NCBI GenBank assembly: GCA_020633205.1
Contig: JACKEB010000011.1
Coordinates: forward strand, 1,160,501 to 1,224,500
DNA from: Polyangiaceae bacterium
Lineage (GTDB): Bacteria; Myxococcota_A; Polyangia; Polyangiales; Polyangiaceae
Reading direction: 5' to 3'
Length of the DNA: 64,000 nt
The notes under the pieces are model-generated. The model had not been told where the DNA came from and did no database searches. It was given only the letters and a program-made list of their open reading frames with translations. A program made the position numbers and the translations under genes. Shown in pieces: positions 17,091 to 26,340 of the stretch. Positions within the stretch are counted from its first letter, which is position 1. Every line of letters starts with the position of its first letter.

Positions 17091-19129
17091 GTCGCCTCTG
17101 CTTCCGCTGCAGCACGTAGCTCACGCAGCTCACGAGCGTAGCTCCCGCTCAGGATCGGGAAACGGCACCATGTCTTCGGGTCGAGGTTCTCGTCGTCGAG
17201 ATGAAAGCTCGGCGCGTAGCGTTCGCGCTTCCACTGGTTCTGACTCCACAGCCTGAAGAAGCGCTCGAGCCAGATCAGGTGCTCTGGTCGGGAATACTGT
17301 GGGAAGTGCACCGCCAAGAGCCCGTAGATATCCGCGGGGCTGCGGGCGTCGCGGATCGCAGCGCGCTCGATGTAGTCCAGCACGGGGTAGGGCATCAGGT
17401 CGGTTTCGTCCGTCTGTGCGGCTGCCTCGGGGCGCAGTTCCGCCGTGGGCTTCAGCCGGTTCACCACGGAAACGCAGGGCTGAGGTCCGTAGCCCGCTGG
17501 TCCGCGCGTCTCCAGCCAGCGCAGCCAAGCGAGCAGGTACGCCTTGTCGATGCCCGCGATGGGTGACAGCCCGCCGGCGGTGTCGCCGTCCATGGTGGCA
17601 TAGCCGACAGCTGCCTCGGAGCGGTTGCTCGTGGAGAGCAGTAGCGCGCGGCGTAGATTCGCGATCAGCCACACGCCAGGTGCCCGCGCGCGGGCTTGGA
17701 TATTCTGAAGAGGAATGTCGTGGTGCTGCCAGTCGAGCAGCTGATCCATGGCTCCCTCGATCAGCTCCACATAGCCCCTGGCCAGGCTCTCGATGTCGAG
17801 GAAGTGGTGAGTCGCCTGGAGTGCTGCGGCAACGCTGGCTGCTGCGTCGCGCGTGGTATCGGAGCTGTTCTTCGTGGCTTGGTAGACCGTGGTGAGCCAC
17901 GCCTCTGGCCGCGGTACGCCGTGATCGAAGAGCTCCGGCCAGTAGTCTAGCCGCTGCTCGAGTTCGGGCGCACCCAGCTCTTGTGTAGCTCGGTCCAGGC
18001 TCATCCTGCAGAGCGCCGCTACGGCCGTCGAATCGGCGCCGCCGCTCAGGGACACCACGAAGCCCTTCGAGCGGCTCTTGCGCATGTAGTCAAAGAGCCC
18101 AAGCGTTACCGCACGGCTAAACTCTTCGGACTTCAGGTTCTCTGCGTCATGCTCCCAGTCTGGCTGTGGTGTAGGTTGGGGGCGAGGAGCGCTGAGAGGA
18201 GGACGGAACTCGCAGTGAACGCGTCCTTCGGCTGCGACGCCGGGAGCGTAGCTCGCGACCTTCGCGCGGTGCACGCGACTCAGGTCGATGTCTACCAGCG
18301 CATGAGTCAGCGCAACCTCTTGCAAGCTGAAGCGCGGTCCACGCGCCACGAGGCGCCCCGAGGACGCGATCAACACGCCGCCATCGTAGATCACGCGGCC
18401 CGATTCGTTGCCCATCAGGTTGGAGTAGACGTAGTTCACGCCCAGCGCGCGCGAGCCTTCGAGCACCAGGCGCTCACGGGTCTGGTGTTTCCCGAATGCA
18501 AAGTGGCTCGCGCTGGTGTTGAGCACGATGTCCACCCCGGCGAGGGACAGTTCACGGCCAGGGCGCTGCGTCACCCAAGCGTCCTCACAGATCTCGAAGC
18601 CGATCTGCACCGACTCGATTTGACTGTAGTTGGCACCTGGTGGGTCATTGCCGGGAGGATTCAGTGGAGTGAAGTCGAAATGAACGTCACCGATCGGTAG
18701 CTCTCTCCCCAGTACTTTGCAGCGGCTACGTGCGCCGGCGGGCCACGGCTTGAACCAGCGCGGCTCGTAGTGGATGCCGTCGCCCGCGAGGGCGCGCTTG
18801 CAGACGAGACCGAGTGGTTCACCATCGGCTACCAGGCAGGCGGTGTTGTACACCGCGTCCTGGTGCCAGAACGGTAGCCCAACGGCGACGATCAGGCCGC
18901 GGGTAGCCGGTAGGATTGCCTCCAGCACTTCGAGCGCCAGGCGCTGCACCGAGGGCGCGTGAAAAGCGTCCTCACACCCGTAGCCCGTGATGCACATCTC
19001 TGGCAGCGCGAGCACAGCGACTTGGCGTTCTCGAGCTTGCCCGAGTGCGCTCTCGATGCGGCGTAGATTGCCGTCCCAGTCGAGAGGAGTCTGATTGAGT
19101 GCGGCTGCACCAACTTCCAAGAACCTCAT
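17087..19129 (-). CDS. nadE: Glutamine-dependent NAD+ synthetase
   Basis: The protein is 680 aa, the usual size for the two-domain form. Residues 1-about 290 are a nitrilase-type glutaminase with Glu44 (LPEMCITGYG), a Lys in VCKRAL and the Cys of FEICEDAW. Residues about 325-680 are the synthetase with the ATP-binding SLSGGADST loop. It amidates nicotinate adenine dinucleotide to NAD+ using ammonia channelled from glutamine. It lies 21 bp downstream of pncB and overlaps nrtR by 4 bp. The final step of both the salvage and de novo (nadA, 32282-33235) pathways runs through it. Confidence 0.96.
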   Translation of the reverse strand: MRFLEVGAAALNQTPLDWDGNLRRIESALGQARERQVAVLALPEMCITGYGCEDAFHAPSVQRLALEVLEAILPATRGLIVAVGLPFWHQDAVYNTACLVADGEPLGLVCKRALAGDGIHYEPRWFKPWPAGARSRCKVLGRELPIGDVHFDFTPLNPPGNDPPGANYSQIESVQIGFEICEDAWVTQRPGRELSLAGVDIVLNTSASHFAFGKHQTRERLVLEGSRALGVNYVYSNLMGNESGRVIYDGGVLIASSGRLVARGPRFSLQEVALTHALVDIDLSRVHRAKVASYAPGVAAEGRVHCEFRPPLSAPRPQPTPQPDWEHDAENLKSEEFSRAVTLGLFDYMRKSRSKGFVVSLSGGADSTAVAALCRMSLDRATQELGAPELEQRLDYWPELFDHGVPRPEAWLTTVYQATKNSSDTTRDAAASVAAALQATHHFLDIESLARGYVELIEGAMDQLLDWQHHDIPLQNIQARARAPGVWLIANLRRALLLSTSNRSEAAVGYATMDGDTAGGLSPIAGIDKAYLLAWLRWLETRGPAGYGPQPCVSVVNRLKPTAELRPEAAAQTDETDLMPYPVLDYIERAAIRDARSPADIYGLLAVHFPQYSRPEHLIWLERFFRLWSQNQWKRERYAPSFHLDDENLDPKTWCRFPILSGSYARELRELRAAAEAEAT

Positions 19130-19150
19130 GGCGTCATCCCTTTCTGGCGG

Positions 19151-20701
19151 TCAGCGGGTACGCTGGTTGTTCAATGCCTCGGCCTTCAGGCGTTGGTTCA
19201 TCCTCTGGAGTTCTGCTTCCATACCAACCGCGACGGGCGTTGCGTTGTTTGAATGTTGCCTCGCGGATAGTGGAAGGCGCTTGACCTCCGCCGACGCGCG
19301 GGCGCGGATCTGGGCGAGGGGTTCGGGCGCCTTGACCCGCTGACCGCCTCGTAGCGCCGGTTCGAGCAGAGAACGCCAGGTAGCAGTGGCGGGCGGGTCG
19401 AGTCTCTGTTCGCTGTGGAGCCGGGTACCACTCCACGGGGAAACGCGCTCGCGGGAGCTCTTGGGCGCCTCGCTTAGCCCTGCGTCGTACAGCAAGTCGA
19501 GGCAGACCTGGCCGTCCAGCTCGAAGCGGGCGACGTCGAGCACGCCGGCGATGGACGTCTTGATGGGGACTTCCGACAGCTTGAGCTTGAACTGCCAATC
19601 AGAGCGCGGGTCAGGCCTGAGCGCTGCGAGTTTGTAGACCCCACCCAGAGCTGGTTGGTCGAACGCAGTCACCAGGCGGGTGCCGACTCCCCAGACCCCG
19701 ATCTGCGCGCCCTTCGCCTTGAGCTCTGCGAGGCGATACTCGTCCAAGTCGTCACTCGCCACGATGGCGGCGTCGGTGAGCCCAGCGGCGTCCAGGCGCT
19801 TGCGCGCTTCGATGGAGAGCGCAGTCAAGTCGCCCGAGTCGAGACGGATGCCGAGCATCTTGTGGCCGTTCTCCCTGAGCCGCAGCCCGACCTGAATGGC
19901 ATGCTCGACGCCCTGTAGGGTGTCGTAAGTATCCACGAGGAAAATGCAGTTGTCGGGCAAGGCAGCGGCGTAGTGCTCGAAAGCTGCGAGTTCTGTGTCG
20001 AAGCACATCACCCAGCTGTGAGCGTGGGTCCCCCGCACGGGGATGCCAAAGCGCTTACCAGCGAGCACGTTCGATGTCGCAGCGCAGCCACCAATGTACG
20101 CGGCGCGGCTCGCGCTGAGCCCTCCATCGGGGCCTTGTGCCCGCCGTAGGCCAAACTCCAGCACCTGGGAGTCTCCGGCTGCGCTTGCGATGCGCGAGGC
20201 CTTGGTCGCAACCAGCGTTTGGAAGTTGATCGCGTTGAGCAACATCGTTTCGACTAGCTGTGCCTGAGCCAATGGTCCCCTCACGCGCACCAGCGGCTCG
20301 TGAGGAAAGCACGCGGTCCCTTCGGGCATCGCGTCCACGTCGCAGGTGAATCGCAGCTCCCGCAGGTACGCGAGGAAGGACTCCGTAAACAGCGGACTGC
20401 CACTGGCTGCCTGCAGCGAGCGTAGGTAGGCGATGTCTTCTGTATCGAAGCGGAAGGCGGTGAGCTCTTCGAGGGCCGACTCGAGGCCAGCCGAGATGGC
20501 GTATCCACCTTGAAAGGGCAGCGAGCGAAAGAAGAGGTGGAACACGGCCTCTTGCTCAGCCAGCCCGTGATGGTGGTAGCCCTGCGCCATTGTGAGCTGA
20601 TAGAGATCGGTCAGCAGGCCAGTTGAAGGGGAGGGGATGACGTGAGCGGGTTGAGTCGCGCCCCCTGCTGTTGCGCTCGATTCACCAACCTGGTCCGACA
20701 T
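19151..20701 (-). CDS. pncB: Nicotinate phosphoribosyltransferase
   Basis: The protein is 516 aa from the ATG at 20701, which has a good AAGGGAG ribosome site 5 bp upstream; a second ATG at 20728 adds nine residues. It converts nicotinate and PRPP to nicotinate mononucleotide. Family signatures include TDLYQLTMAQGY near the N-terminus, RGTHAHSW (with the His that is phosphorylated in the ATP-coupled reaction) and the RLDSGDL phosphoribosyl-binding loop. It is the first gene of the NAD salvage operon and lies about 60 bp downstream of the palindromic operator at 20761-20783. Confidence 0.95.
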   Translation of the reverse strand: MSDQVGESSATAGGATQPAHVIPSPSTGLLTDLYQLTMAQGYHHHGLAEQEAVFHLFFRSLPFQGGYAISAGLESALEELTAFRFDTEDIAYLRSLQAASGSPLFTESFLAYLRELRFTCDVDAMPEGTACFPHEPLVRVRGPLAQAQLVETMLLNAINFQTLVATKASRIASAAGDSQVLEFGLRRAQGPDGGLSASRAAYIGGCAATSNVLAGKRFGIPVRGTHAHSWVMCFDTELAAFEHYAAALPDNCIFLVDTYDTLQGVEHAIQVGLRLRENGHKMLGIRLDSGDLTALSIEARKRLDAAGLTDAAIVASDDLDEYRLAELKAKGAQIGVWGVGTRLVTAFDQPALGGVYKLAALRPDPRSDWQFKLKLSEVPIKTSIAGVLDVARFELDGQVCLDLLYDAGLSEAPKSSRERVSPWSGTRLHSEQRLDPPATATWRSLLEPALRGGQRVKAPEPLAQIRARASAEVKRLPLSARQHSNNATPVAVGMEAELQRMNQRLKAEALNNQRTR

Positions 20702-20760
20702 GGTTGCTCCCTTCACCGCGAGTTCCATCGCGGAGCGCTCCGGCCTAGAACGTCCTAGGT

Positions 20761-20783
20761 CTTAGTGTATCCTAGACACTAAG
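20761..20783. promoter_or_regulatory. Candidate NrtR operator upstream of pncB
   Basis: CTTAGTGT-ATCCTAG-ACACTAAG is a perfect 8-bp inverted repeat with a 7-bp spacer, 60 bp before the pncB ATG. Its TTAGT...ACTAA ends resemble known proteobacterial NrtR boxes. Because nrtR is in the operon below, repression by NrtR at this site is the natural reading. Binding is inferred. Confidence 0.7.
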
Positions 20784-20978
20784 TGGCGCTTGACAAGAGG
20801 GAAGCCGCGACTCGCGTGCTTAAACCTTGGGAGAAGGCTCCAGCGGCGGAGATGGTTGTTCGCCCGCCTCCAACCGCGAAAGCTCCAACGGCGGGGGCGA
20901 GAAGCGCCCTGTTTCCTCGCTTAGGAACGCCTGCGGAAAAGCGATCGGTGTTCCCTCAAGGGTGATTCAGGCCTAGGT

Positions 20979-21006
20979 CAGGTGTATCAGTACAGTGATA
21001 CACCTG
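20979..21006. promoter_or_regulatory. 28-bp perfect palindrome upstream of the ParB-like HTH gene
   Basis: CAGGTGTATCA and TGATACACCTG form an 11-bp perfect inverted repeat around GTACAG. It ends 99 bp before the chosen start at 21106 and is not followed by a T run, so it is more likely an operator than a terminator. It does not match the canonical chromosomal parS sequence. Confidence 0.65.
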
Positions 21007-21105
21007 TCCCAGAACTCCTTGGAATCATTGGTTTCTGATCGCGGACACCTCCGGCATCAGCCTTGCTTAATGGGATGCACGCTCGCGGAAATACGGAGGT
21101 ACGCA

Positions 21106-21825
21106 GTGTCAGACCAACTTAGCAAACGCCAGTCTCAACTGAAGGCCATCGACGAACTCGTGCAGGAGATTGGGGGCCTAGAAGATCTCGCTTCTCTCGA
21201 AGACAGCGTACGTCTCGGCAAGCTCGTGGTGGATCGCCTTTACGGTGGTGAGATCGCAGAGTGGCGGCGTCGCGACGGAGCGAACGTCAGTTTCCGTACG
21301 CTTACGGGACGCAAGGATTTGAAACTCAGCGCGGTGACGCTCTATCGCGCGGTTGGGCTCTACGAGCTGACGGTGCGCCTCGGTGAGCTCACCCAGTGGC
21401 CAGACCTTGGCGCCGCGCATTTCCGTGCGGTGATGGGGATGTCCCAAGACGAGCAGCGTCGCCTGCTCGAGGCGGCTCAGGCACAGCACTGGTCCGTGCG
21501 TCGCATGGAGGCGGAGTGCAGCCGCATGCGTCCGGGCCGTCGCCGTGGTCGCCGTCGCCTGCCTGGCTTCGTGAAGGTCGTGCGGCAGATGGATCGCGTT
21601 GCTTCGGGGCAACTTGCGGAGACGAAGGGCGTTGAGGAGCTCGAATCAGTCGAAGTTCAGGCCCTGTACGACGTGGTCGTTCGCTTGAAGCAGCAGCTCG
21701 AGAACGTCGAGGCAAAGCTCCGACCGCGCGCGGCAGTGGTCAACATGGTGCGCCGTCCGAGTGGGATCTTCGAGAGCGTCGGCGGTGAGGTTGCGCCCGA
21801 CTCCTCATCGGAAGCGGTCGGCTGA
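21106..21825 (+). CDS. ParB/KorB-like HTH protein, solitary
   Basis: The protein is 239 aa from the GTG at 21106, which has an ideal GGAGG 7 bp upstream; the frame extends to 20995 inside the palindrome, too early. Residues about 55-130 resemble the helix-turn-helix region of ParB/Spo0J proteins: GAAHFRAVMGMSQDEQRRLLEAAQ then WSVRRMEAE matches the G-H-A-R-A-L...SVR-x-x-E pattern. A basic RPGRRRGRRR stretch follows and the C-terminus is a coiled-coil-like helix. The ParB CTPase motifs are not visible. It is probably a DNA-binding regulator that could bind the palindrome above its own gene. It converges on the FHA activator with 1 bp between stops. Confidence 0.7.
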   Translation: MSDQLSKRQSQLKAIDELVQEIGGLEDLASLEDSVRLGKLVVDRLYGGEIAEWRRRDGANVSFRTLTGRKDLKLSAVTLYRAVGLYELTVRLGELTQWPDLGAAHFRAVMGMSQDEQRRLLEAAQAQHWSVRRMEAECSRMRPGRRRGRRRLPGFVKVVRQMDRVASGQLAETKGVEELESVEVQALYDVVVRLKQQLENVEAKLRPRAAVVNMVRRPSGIFESVGGEVAPDSSSEAVG

Positions 21826-21826
21826 G

Positions 21827-23152
21827 CTAGCGAAAGCTCTCAGGGTCCAGACCGTAGCTCTTGAGCCAGCGGTAGATCTGGGCCCTGGGCTTTCCCAGCG
21901 CCTTGGCCACGTGAGAGACATTTCCTGAGTGTTCCGACAGCGCGGCCCGCAGTTGTTCGCGGGTCGCGCCCAGGCGGATGGCGCTGGCGCCAGAGCCTGA
22001 GGTCGATGTGTTGGAGTCGGTGGTCTTGCGATCGGCGAGATGATTCACCAACGCCGGTCGGGTCCGGTGCAGGTAGGCGGCGTCTAGAGTCTTGTCCGCT
22101 TCTTCGGTGGCCACGAAGGACCGCACCAGCGACTCGAGTTCTCGCACGTTGTACGGCCAATCCCAGAGCAGCAGCCCCTCTGCGGCATCTGGTGATAGCT
22201 CCAGTTCACGGCCGGCGTTGCGTGCGAAGGTGAGCGCCAGACCCAAGATTTCGCGTCGCCGCTGCCTGAGCGGCGGTAGCTTGAGAGGCAGCTCCGCCAG
22301 CCGCGCGAACAAATCTGCGCGGAAACGTCCCTGGTTGACTGCTTGCTCAAGGGTGACGTTCGTCGCGGCGATGATGCGGGCATCTACTGCGACCTCGGAG
22401 TCGGAGCCCACCGGGCGCACGGCGCGCTCCTGCAGAGCTCGAAGGAGCGCAGGCTGCAGATCCAAGGGGAGCTCGCCGATCTCATCGAGGAACAGCGAGC
22501 CCTTAGCTGCGCTGACGAACAAGCCCGGTCGTCCCTCTCCCGCACCGGAGAAGGCGCCGCGCGTGTGCCCAAACAGCTCGGCGGCGATCAGATCTCGAGG
22601 CAACGTCGCGCAGTTCACCGCGATGAAGCGGCCACGCCGCGCGCTCGTCTCGTGAATGAAGCGGGCTAATACCTCTTTGCCTGTGCCCGTCTCTCCTTCG
22701 AGCAACACCGTCAGATCCGAGGCGGCCCCGCGCGCCGCGCGACGCCGCACGTTCATCATTGGGTCGTCGAGGCCGAACACGAACATGCTGTTTCCAGCGC
22801 GCACGACGTCGCCTGGTTGGAGCCAATACGAGCCGACTCGCTGGCCGTTCACGTAGGTCCCGTTGGAGGAGTTCATATCCACCAAGCGATACCCGCGCGC
22901 TTCACTGAGGATGCGCAGGTGGAGACGGGAGATGCGTGGATCCGCGAGGTTGAGTCCTTGTCGACCCGCCTCGCGTCCGATCAGGAGTTGCTCGCTGCTG
23001 AGGGACAGCTCACGCCGCGCCGCCTTGTTGTCGGGACAGAAGACGATGGACAGCGTTGGCTCAGGTGCGGCCTCCACCTCGCGCTCGAGGTCGCGACAGG
23101 TGTCGAGCTGCGTGGTGTGCGCCTCGACTTCGCGTTTGGAGTTTCCTTGCAC
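21827..23152 (-). CDS. FHA-domain sigma54-dependent activator
   Basis: The protein is 441 aa with a GTG start. Residues about 33-130 are an FHA domain with IGR (58-60), SRLH (75-78) and NSSNGTYVNG (94-103), the residues that bind phosphothreonine. The AAA+ domain has GETGTGKE (153-160), GAFSGA (199-204, Ser in place of Thr) and FLDEIGE (221-227). A Fis-type HTH (NVSHVAKALGKPRAQIYRWLK) ends the protein. It lies 178 bp downstream of a Ser/Thr kinase gene on the same strand, so phosphorylation-controlled activation is likely. The start is uncertain because the GGGGAGG next to it leaves no spacing. Confidence 0.88.
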   Translation of the reverse strand: MQGNSKREVEAHTTQLDTCRDLEREVEAAPEPTLSIVFCPDNKAARRELSLSSEQLLIGREAGRQGLNLADPRISRLHLRILSEARGYRLVDMNSSNGTYVNGQRVGSYWLQPGDVVRAGNSMFVFGLDDPMMNVRRRAARGAASDLTVLLEGETGTGKEVLARFIHETSARRGRFIAVNCATLPRDLIAAELFGHTRGAFSGAGEGRPGLFVSAAKGSLFLDEIGELPLDLQPALLRALQERAVRPVGSDSEVAVDARIIAATNVTLEQAVNQGRFRADLFARLAELPLKLPPLRQRRREILGLALTFARNAGRELELSPDAAEGLLLWDWPYNVRELESLVRSFVATEEADKTLDAAYLHRTRPALVNHLADRKTTDSNTSTSGSGASAIRLGATREQLRAALSEHSGNVSHVAKALGKPRAQIYRWLKSYGLDPESFR

Positions 23153-23330
23153 CCTCCCCGGACTCTACGTTGGCGCTTGGGGTGTGGGCAATGCGGCCAA
23201 CACGTTCCCACAGCGTGGCTGCCCCTTTGTGCGCCGGCCGCGGCGGTCACTAGACGGACGATCAGCGCACCTCCCCCCCGAAATTCGATGAAATGTGCGC
23301 CACGCGTCGACCATCGAGCGGTGAGGGCTC

Positions 23331-25295
23331 TCAGTGACCGTGGCGCCGCGTGTAATCCCGAGCACGCTTCGGAAGTAGCTGGCGCAGGCGCCAAGCGCGC
23401 GCGAAGCCCCGCCGTTCTGCTTTGACCAAGGCGTCGACAGCGCGTCCGACCAGCACGTTGGCGAACACCACCACGACCAACGACAGCGCCGTTACGAGCA
23501 TCAAGCTCGCCCGTTGCGGTAGCGGACCGAGGCTCGGCAACACCGTCGAGCTCTGGCCGAAGACGTTGGAGATCCCGTGAACGCCGAAGTGATCCAACAA
23601 AGTGGGGACCAGGATGGACGCGACGGCGAGCACGGTGATGAGCCAGCGCAGCTTGCTCTCCGCGCGTAGGCTGACGATCAAAGCCGCTGAGGTAGCGACC
23701 GCCAGCGTCGGGACCAACACGAAGGGGCCGAACAATCCGGACACCATGCCCACGGCGCAAAACGCCAGCACCATCATGGCGATGGCGTGACCCCGATGGC
23801 TCACTCGGCTCGAGGCCATCCAGAAGTTGTAGATGGCTAGAACGCCCAACACCGCGCTCAGTGCGAGCCACGCGTTGACGTTGCTGACCCCCAGATACAG
23901 GCCTGCTTGCACCGCGAGCAGCCAGGTCAAGTAGGCCATCCCTCGCACCTTCGCTGCGCGTGCGTGGTCCCGGCGGCTCGCCTGAGCCAGTTCGGCTTCG
24001 GCCTCGGGTGGCAACTGGCCGGGCGCCGCGGTCAGGGCGCGCATCAAGGTATCGAATGCGGCTTGATTGTCCGGATTGAGCGCCAGCGCACGTCCCAGCT
24101 CACGCATGGCCTCTACCCGCAATTTTTCCGTGCGGACATCCTCCAGGGTCGCGTGCGCGAGGTGCAGCTGGGCATTGATGGTGTGGCGCTGAGACATCTG
24201 CGTGCGCTGTTCGTCGTCGCGTGCGCCGTGGAGATAGCGCTCGATGGCTTCTGACATCTCGCGAGCGGAGGTGAAGCGTTCAGCGGGGTTCAGCGCGCAC
24301 GCGCGTTGACAGATCTCGTCGAGATCTTGGCTGATGTCATCGGTCTTGGCGCGCACGCTCGGGCGCAGATCCGTACCCAAGAACGTGGATTGGAGTAGGT
24401 CCTCAGCCTCCCGCCCGCGGTGCAGCGGCTCGAGCGCCAACACCTCGAACAAGATTGCTCCCATGGAGTATATGTCCACGCGGAAATCGATGGAGGCCAT
24501 CCCGCGGGCTTGCTCCGGAGCGATGTAACCCGGCGTTCCGAGTAGCGAACCAATCCCGGTGTCCCCTGCGGCGAGCTCTTCGTCCTCGTGGTCATCATCG
24601 AGCAGCATCGCATCGGCGAGCAGGGAGTCGACGTTGGCTCCGGTGACCTTGGCGACGCCCCAGTCGAGCAGGTACACCTCGCCATAGTCACCGAGCATGA
24701 TGTTGGCCGGCTTCAGGTCTCGGTGAATGACGCCGCGAGTGTGCGCGTAGGCGAGCGCGAGGCAGGCACGGCTAATGGCGCCGAGCACCCGTCGCACGTT
24801 GTAGTACTAACGAATCGCGTGATCGCCGTTCTTCAAGCCGCTGATGATGGTCGCCAGGGTGAGACCCTGGATGCGCTTCATGGTGAAGTAGGCTTCACCT
24901 TCGGGCGTGATGCCGACGTCGTAGACGGGGACGACGCTTGGATGCTCCAGCTGGCCCTGCACCCGCGCTTCCCGGAGGAAGCGAGACTCCAGGTCGGTGC
25001 GCCCGGTGTGCTGGCGTCGAATCCGCTTGAAAGCGACGTCGCGGCCGACGCGACCGTCTCTCAAGAGGTAGACTTCGCCCATGCCACCGCGTCCGAGTAG
25101 GCGCGGCTTCGCGTAGCGGTCCTCGAAGGGCGCCTGGAGCAGTGTCTGCTTGCTCGCGTGCAGCTCCGGGGTCACCGGCAGGAGTGCGGGATCCGTATCA
25201 GCGACAGGCGTCAGTGGCGCACGGCTGCCCGAATAGGGGCCACGGGCGCGGCGGGACGCACGGCGAGCGAGCAGGCGGTTCTGCGACGAGCTCAT
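23331..25295 (-). pseudogene. Ser/Thr protein kinase interrupted by an in-frame TAG
   Basis: Reading through one stop gives about 654 residues of a Hanks-type kinase. The first part (24807-25295) has GRGGMGEV (68-75), the ATP-binding Lys90 and Glu109. After residue 162 comes TAG at 24807-24809, and the same frame continues with HRDLKPAN (Asp193) and DWG. About six hydrophobic helices follow residues near 430. The kinase domain is otherwise intact, and Gln (CAG) at the stop position would fit the family, so one C-to-T change could explain it. The downstream piece has a GTG at 24797 but would lack the ATP-binding lobe. Recent nonsense mutation, sequencing error or readthrough are the options. 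The FHA activator lies downstream. Confidence 0.8.
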
Positions 25296-25545
25296 GAGGA
25301 TGAAGTGCGCGCTCGACGGGGGCGGAAGAGCGACGACCTGAGGGAGACTACCAGATTGACACTCCGAGCGGACGTGTCGAGTAGATTGCTCCGCCCACCT
25401 GACTTTAATCTTGCGGGGGCTGATGATTCAGGGCCGTGATCACTGAGCGGTTCGAGTTTGTCAGGCTTGCAACATTCCCGACATCATTTGGATGGCCCCT
25501 CGCTTTGAGATCCGAGCGCGGATGACTGCGGGGCCAGCGGCGCGA

Positions 25546-26196
25546 CTAGTGCCAGAACTGCGCGCCGGTGGCGAAGTAGAGCAGGCCACGCAGGCTTGAC
25601 CCGGCGATGAGTATCCCCACGCAAATGCTGAGAAAGCGTCGGGTTCGCTTGGCGCGCCAGGAGTCGCTGGATGTGTGTCGCAGCGCAGCCAGCCAGAACT
25701 CGACGCCAGACAATATCCCGGCGGCAATGCTGCCGATCAGGTAGGCCAGCGCGAACCAAGGCACCCCCCACCGCGTTGATGACAACGAAGCCGCCAACCG
25801 GTCGTTGAGCTCCGGCAAGCGTTGGCCCACCACCGGGTCCGCGACGTGGAACACGGAGACCAGGTGCCCGACGTGGAATACCAGAAACGCCAGGGTGAGA
25901 GCCGCGCCTACCCGCCAGAGCCGACCCACGTCCCCAGTCAAGGCGCGCCGAGTGCGCACCCAGTGCCAGCTCAATGAACCGATGCAGGCCATGAAGGCCA
26001 GCCGGAGGACCACGGCGAGTCGCGGTCCGAACAGCGCTTCAGGGTTCGACCACCTGGGCAGTCCGCCATCCACCGGGACCCAGCCAAGGCTCAACGCGTG
26101 GCCGAGCAGCCAGAGCAGGCACAAGGCCCATGCCGCGCGTCGAATTCCCCCACCAGGAGAGACTCGCTCCGAAATGCTCGCCTGCGAAGTGCCCAC
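25546..26196 (-). CDS. Five- to six-helix membrane protein, possibly SdhC-like
   Basis: The protein is 216 aa starting at a GTG. It has five or six hydrophobic helices with His residues in or near them (FHVGHLVSVFHVADP, GHALSLGW, SLSWHWV). Position and spacing of these His, and LAYLIGSIAAGILSGVEFW, recall cytochrome b subunits of succinate dehydrogenase found in deltaproteobacteria. No sdhA or sdhB gene is nearby, so this is a weak assignment. It lies upstream of, and on the same strand as, the interrupted kinase, 250 bp away. Confidence 0.5.
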   Translation of the reverse strand: MGTSQASISERVSPGGGIRRAAWALCLLWLLGHALSLGWVPVDGGLPRWSNPEALFGPRLAVVLRLAFMACIGSLSWHWVRTRRALTGDVGRLWRVGAALTLAFLVFHVGHLVSVFHVADPVVGQRLPELNDRLAASLSSTRWGVPWFALAYLIGSIAAGILSGVEFWLAALRHTSSDSWRAKRTRRFLSICVGILIAGSSLRGLLYFATGAQFWH

Positions 26197-26340
26197 CAAA
26201 CTCGCGACATACTAGAGTAGGTCGGGTTTTTCGAGGGTCTGAAGTCTCAAGCGGGCGCCGGCTTTTTTCCTGGCCGGCCGTGACTTCGATGTTGGCGGCA
26301 CGCGGTCTTGGCCGCGGCGCGTGGTAAGCAAGCAGCGTAC

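Larger units (their letters stand above)
20702..21105. other. Divergent intergenic region with two palindromes
   Basis: This 404-bp gap separates pncB from the ParB-like gene. It holds the candidate NrtR operator (20761-20783) near pncB and the 28-bp palindrome (20979-21006) near the other gene. A 60-codon frame at 20783-20965 has no ribosome site or recognisable sequence and is not called. Both palindromes contain GTGTATC. Confidence 0.6.

Noticed and set aside
20783..20965. 60-codon frame in the pncB upstream region
   Set aside because: No ribosome site or recognisable sequence, and it begins inside the candidate NrtR operator.
20979..21006. Palindrome considered as a terminator for pncB-side transcription
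   Set aside because: It is not followed by T residues on either strand and lies upstream of both divergent genes, so an operator is likelier.
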